This document shows positions 4,793-5,213 of a stretch of DNA of 5,213 nt, one piece after another (positions within the stretch are counted from its first letter, which is position 1; the number at the start of each line of letters is the position of its first letter). The stretch is taken from the NCBI GenBank assembly GCA_002506425.1, contig DAXO01000091.1, forward strand, positions 31,132 to 36,344, in the 5' to 3' direction. The position numbers and the translations under genes are program-made. This DNA comes from Methanomassiliicoccaceae archaeon UBA480. GTDB lineage: Archaea > Thermoplasmatota > Thermoplasmata > Methanomassiliicoccales > Methanomethylophilaceae. The notes under the pieces were generated by a model, which was not told the origin of the DNA, did no database searches, and saw only the letters and a list, made by a program, of their open reading frames with translations.

Positions 4793-5213
4793 GTGGAAGA
4801 GGCTTCAGAAAACGATTGGCTGGCGATTGATTATCGCAGATCTGCCATCCGGAAGACAGCGTTTATCATCGCAGGGGCAGTTCTGCTGATGCTCTCGATC
4901 TGCTTTTCAGTGACACTGGGCACTCATTCGATTTCTCTAGAGCAGGCGGCGTCTGCGATATGGGACAAGATCGCCGGCACGACGTACGAACCAGGTTCCA
5001 CAGAATGGTGGAACAGCTATGTCGTATGGGAAGAACGGATGCCACGGGCCTTTGCCGCCATTTTCGCCGGCGCATCGCTGGCGGTCGTCGGTGCGGCCAT
5101 GCAGGCCATGCTCAGAAACCCCTTGGCCGACCCGTATACCACCGGGATATCCTCCGGTGCGATGGTCGGAGTATCCGCAGGAATCGTACTCGGTCTGACG
5201 CTTCCGTTCCTCG
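4793..5213 (+). CDS. FecCD/BtuC-family ABC importer permease, N-terminal part (truncated by window edge)
   Basis: 140 residues plus one base are visible; family members are usually about 330-350 residues. The protein starts with GTG and has a short charged N-terminus (residues 1-21), a first membrane helix at about 22-42, and an external stretch. The family hallmark follows: WEERMPRAFAAIFAGASL (79-96), then VVGAAMQAMLRNPLADPY (98-115) and GISSGAMVGVSAG (118-130), matching the R-x-P-R, GAxLAxxGAxMQ and RNPLADP signatures of BtuC, FhuB and FepD. It forms the membrane channel of a type II importer for iron chelates, haem or cobalamin/cobamides, working with a substrate-binding protein and an ATPase subunit presumably encoded beyond the right edge. 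The substrate cannot be told from this part. The 70-75 region (TEWWNS) before the first R-x-P-R is the usual place for family-variable sequence. It lies 50 bases after the surface protein gene, with hairpins between them. Confidence 0.95.
   Translation, partial: MEEASENDWLAIDYRRSAIRKTAFIIAGAVLLMLSICFSVTLGTHSISLEQAASAIWDKIAGTTYEPGSTEWWNSYVVWEERMPRAFAAIFAGASLAVVGAAMQAMLRNPLADPYTTGISSGAMVGVSAGIVLGLTLPFL

Overview
The window looks like chromosomal DNA of an archaeon. The evidence is TATA-like boxes about 25-27 bases ahead of start codons that lack a Shine-Dalgarno sequence (leaderless style), frequent AGG/AGA and ATA codons, and GC-rich genes separated by AT-rich promoters. The gene mix and the style of the secreted protein remind me of the Methanomassiliicoccales (gut-type Thermoplasmata methanogens). 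That placement is an impression, not something a marker gene in the window proves.

Layout: (1) 1-624, minus strand: N-terminal half of a major facilitator superfamily (MFS) transporter, cut by the window edge. (2) 647-1876, minus strand: a complete 409-residue P-loop ATPase of the AAA_14 + DUF4143 type, ending 22 bases before the MFS start, so the two are probably co-transcribed. (3) 1877-2076: an AT-rich divergent promoter region of 200 bases. Each side has its own TATA-like box and its own perfect palindrome just upstream of that box. (4) 2077-3306, plus strand: a second AAA_14 + DUF4143 ATPase, also 409 residues from the preferred start but from a different subgroup. (5) 3307-3674: a 368-base gap with no convincing gene but several inverted repeats, including a 10-bp GC-rich stem-loop that can form only in plus-strand RNA. 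(6) 3675-4742, plus strand: a membrane-anchored, probably extracellular protein of unknown family built from two copies of the same ~150-residue domain. (7) 4733-4768: two abutting stem-loops at its stop codon. (8) 4793-5213, plus strand: start of a FecCD/BtuC-type ABC importer permease with a GTG start and a strong ribosome binding site, cut by the right edge.

How the genes may work together: the two DUF4143 ATPases form a head-to-head pair whose promoter architecture suggests separately controlled expression. Members of this family are abundant in archaea and lack a well-defined function. The duplicated surface protein lies 50 bases upstream of a metal-chelate/cobalamin-type importer permease. 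It may be functionally linked to that importer, but the hairpins between them argue for at least partial transcriptional separation. The least ordinary items are the palindrome-flanked ATPase pair, the internally duplicated surface protein, and the structured gap at 3307-3674, which could encode a small RNA.
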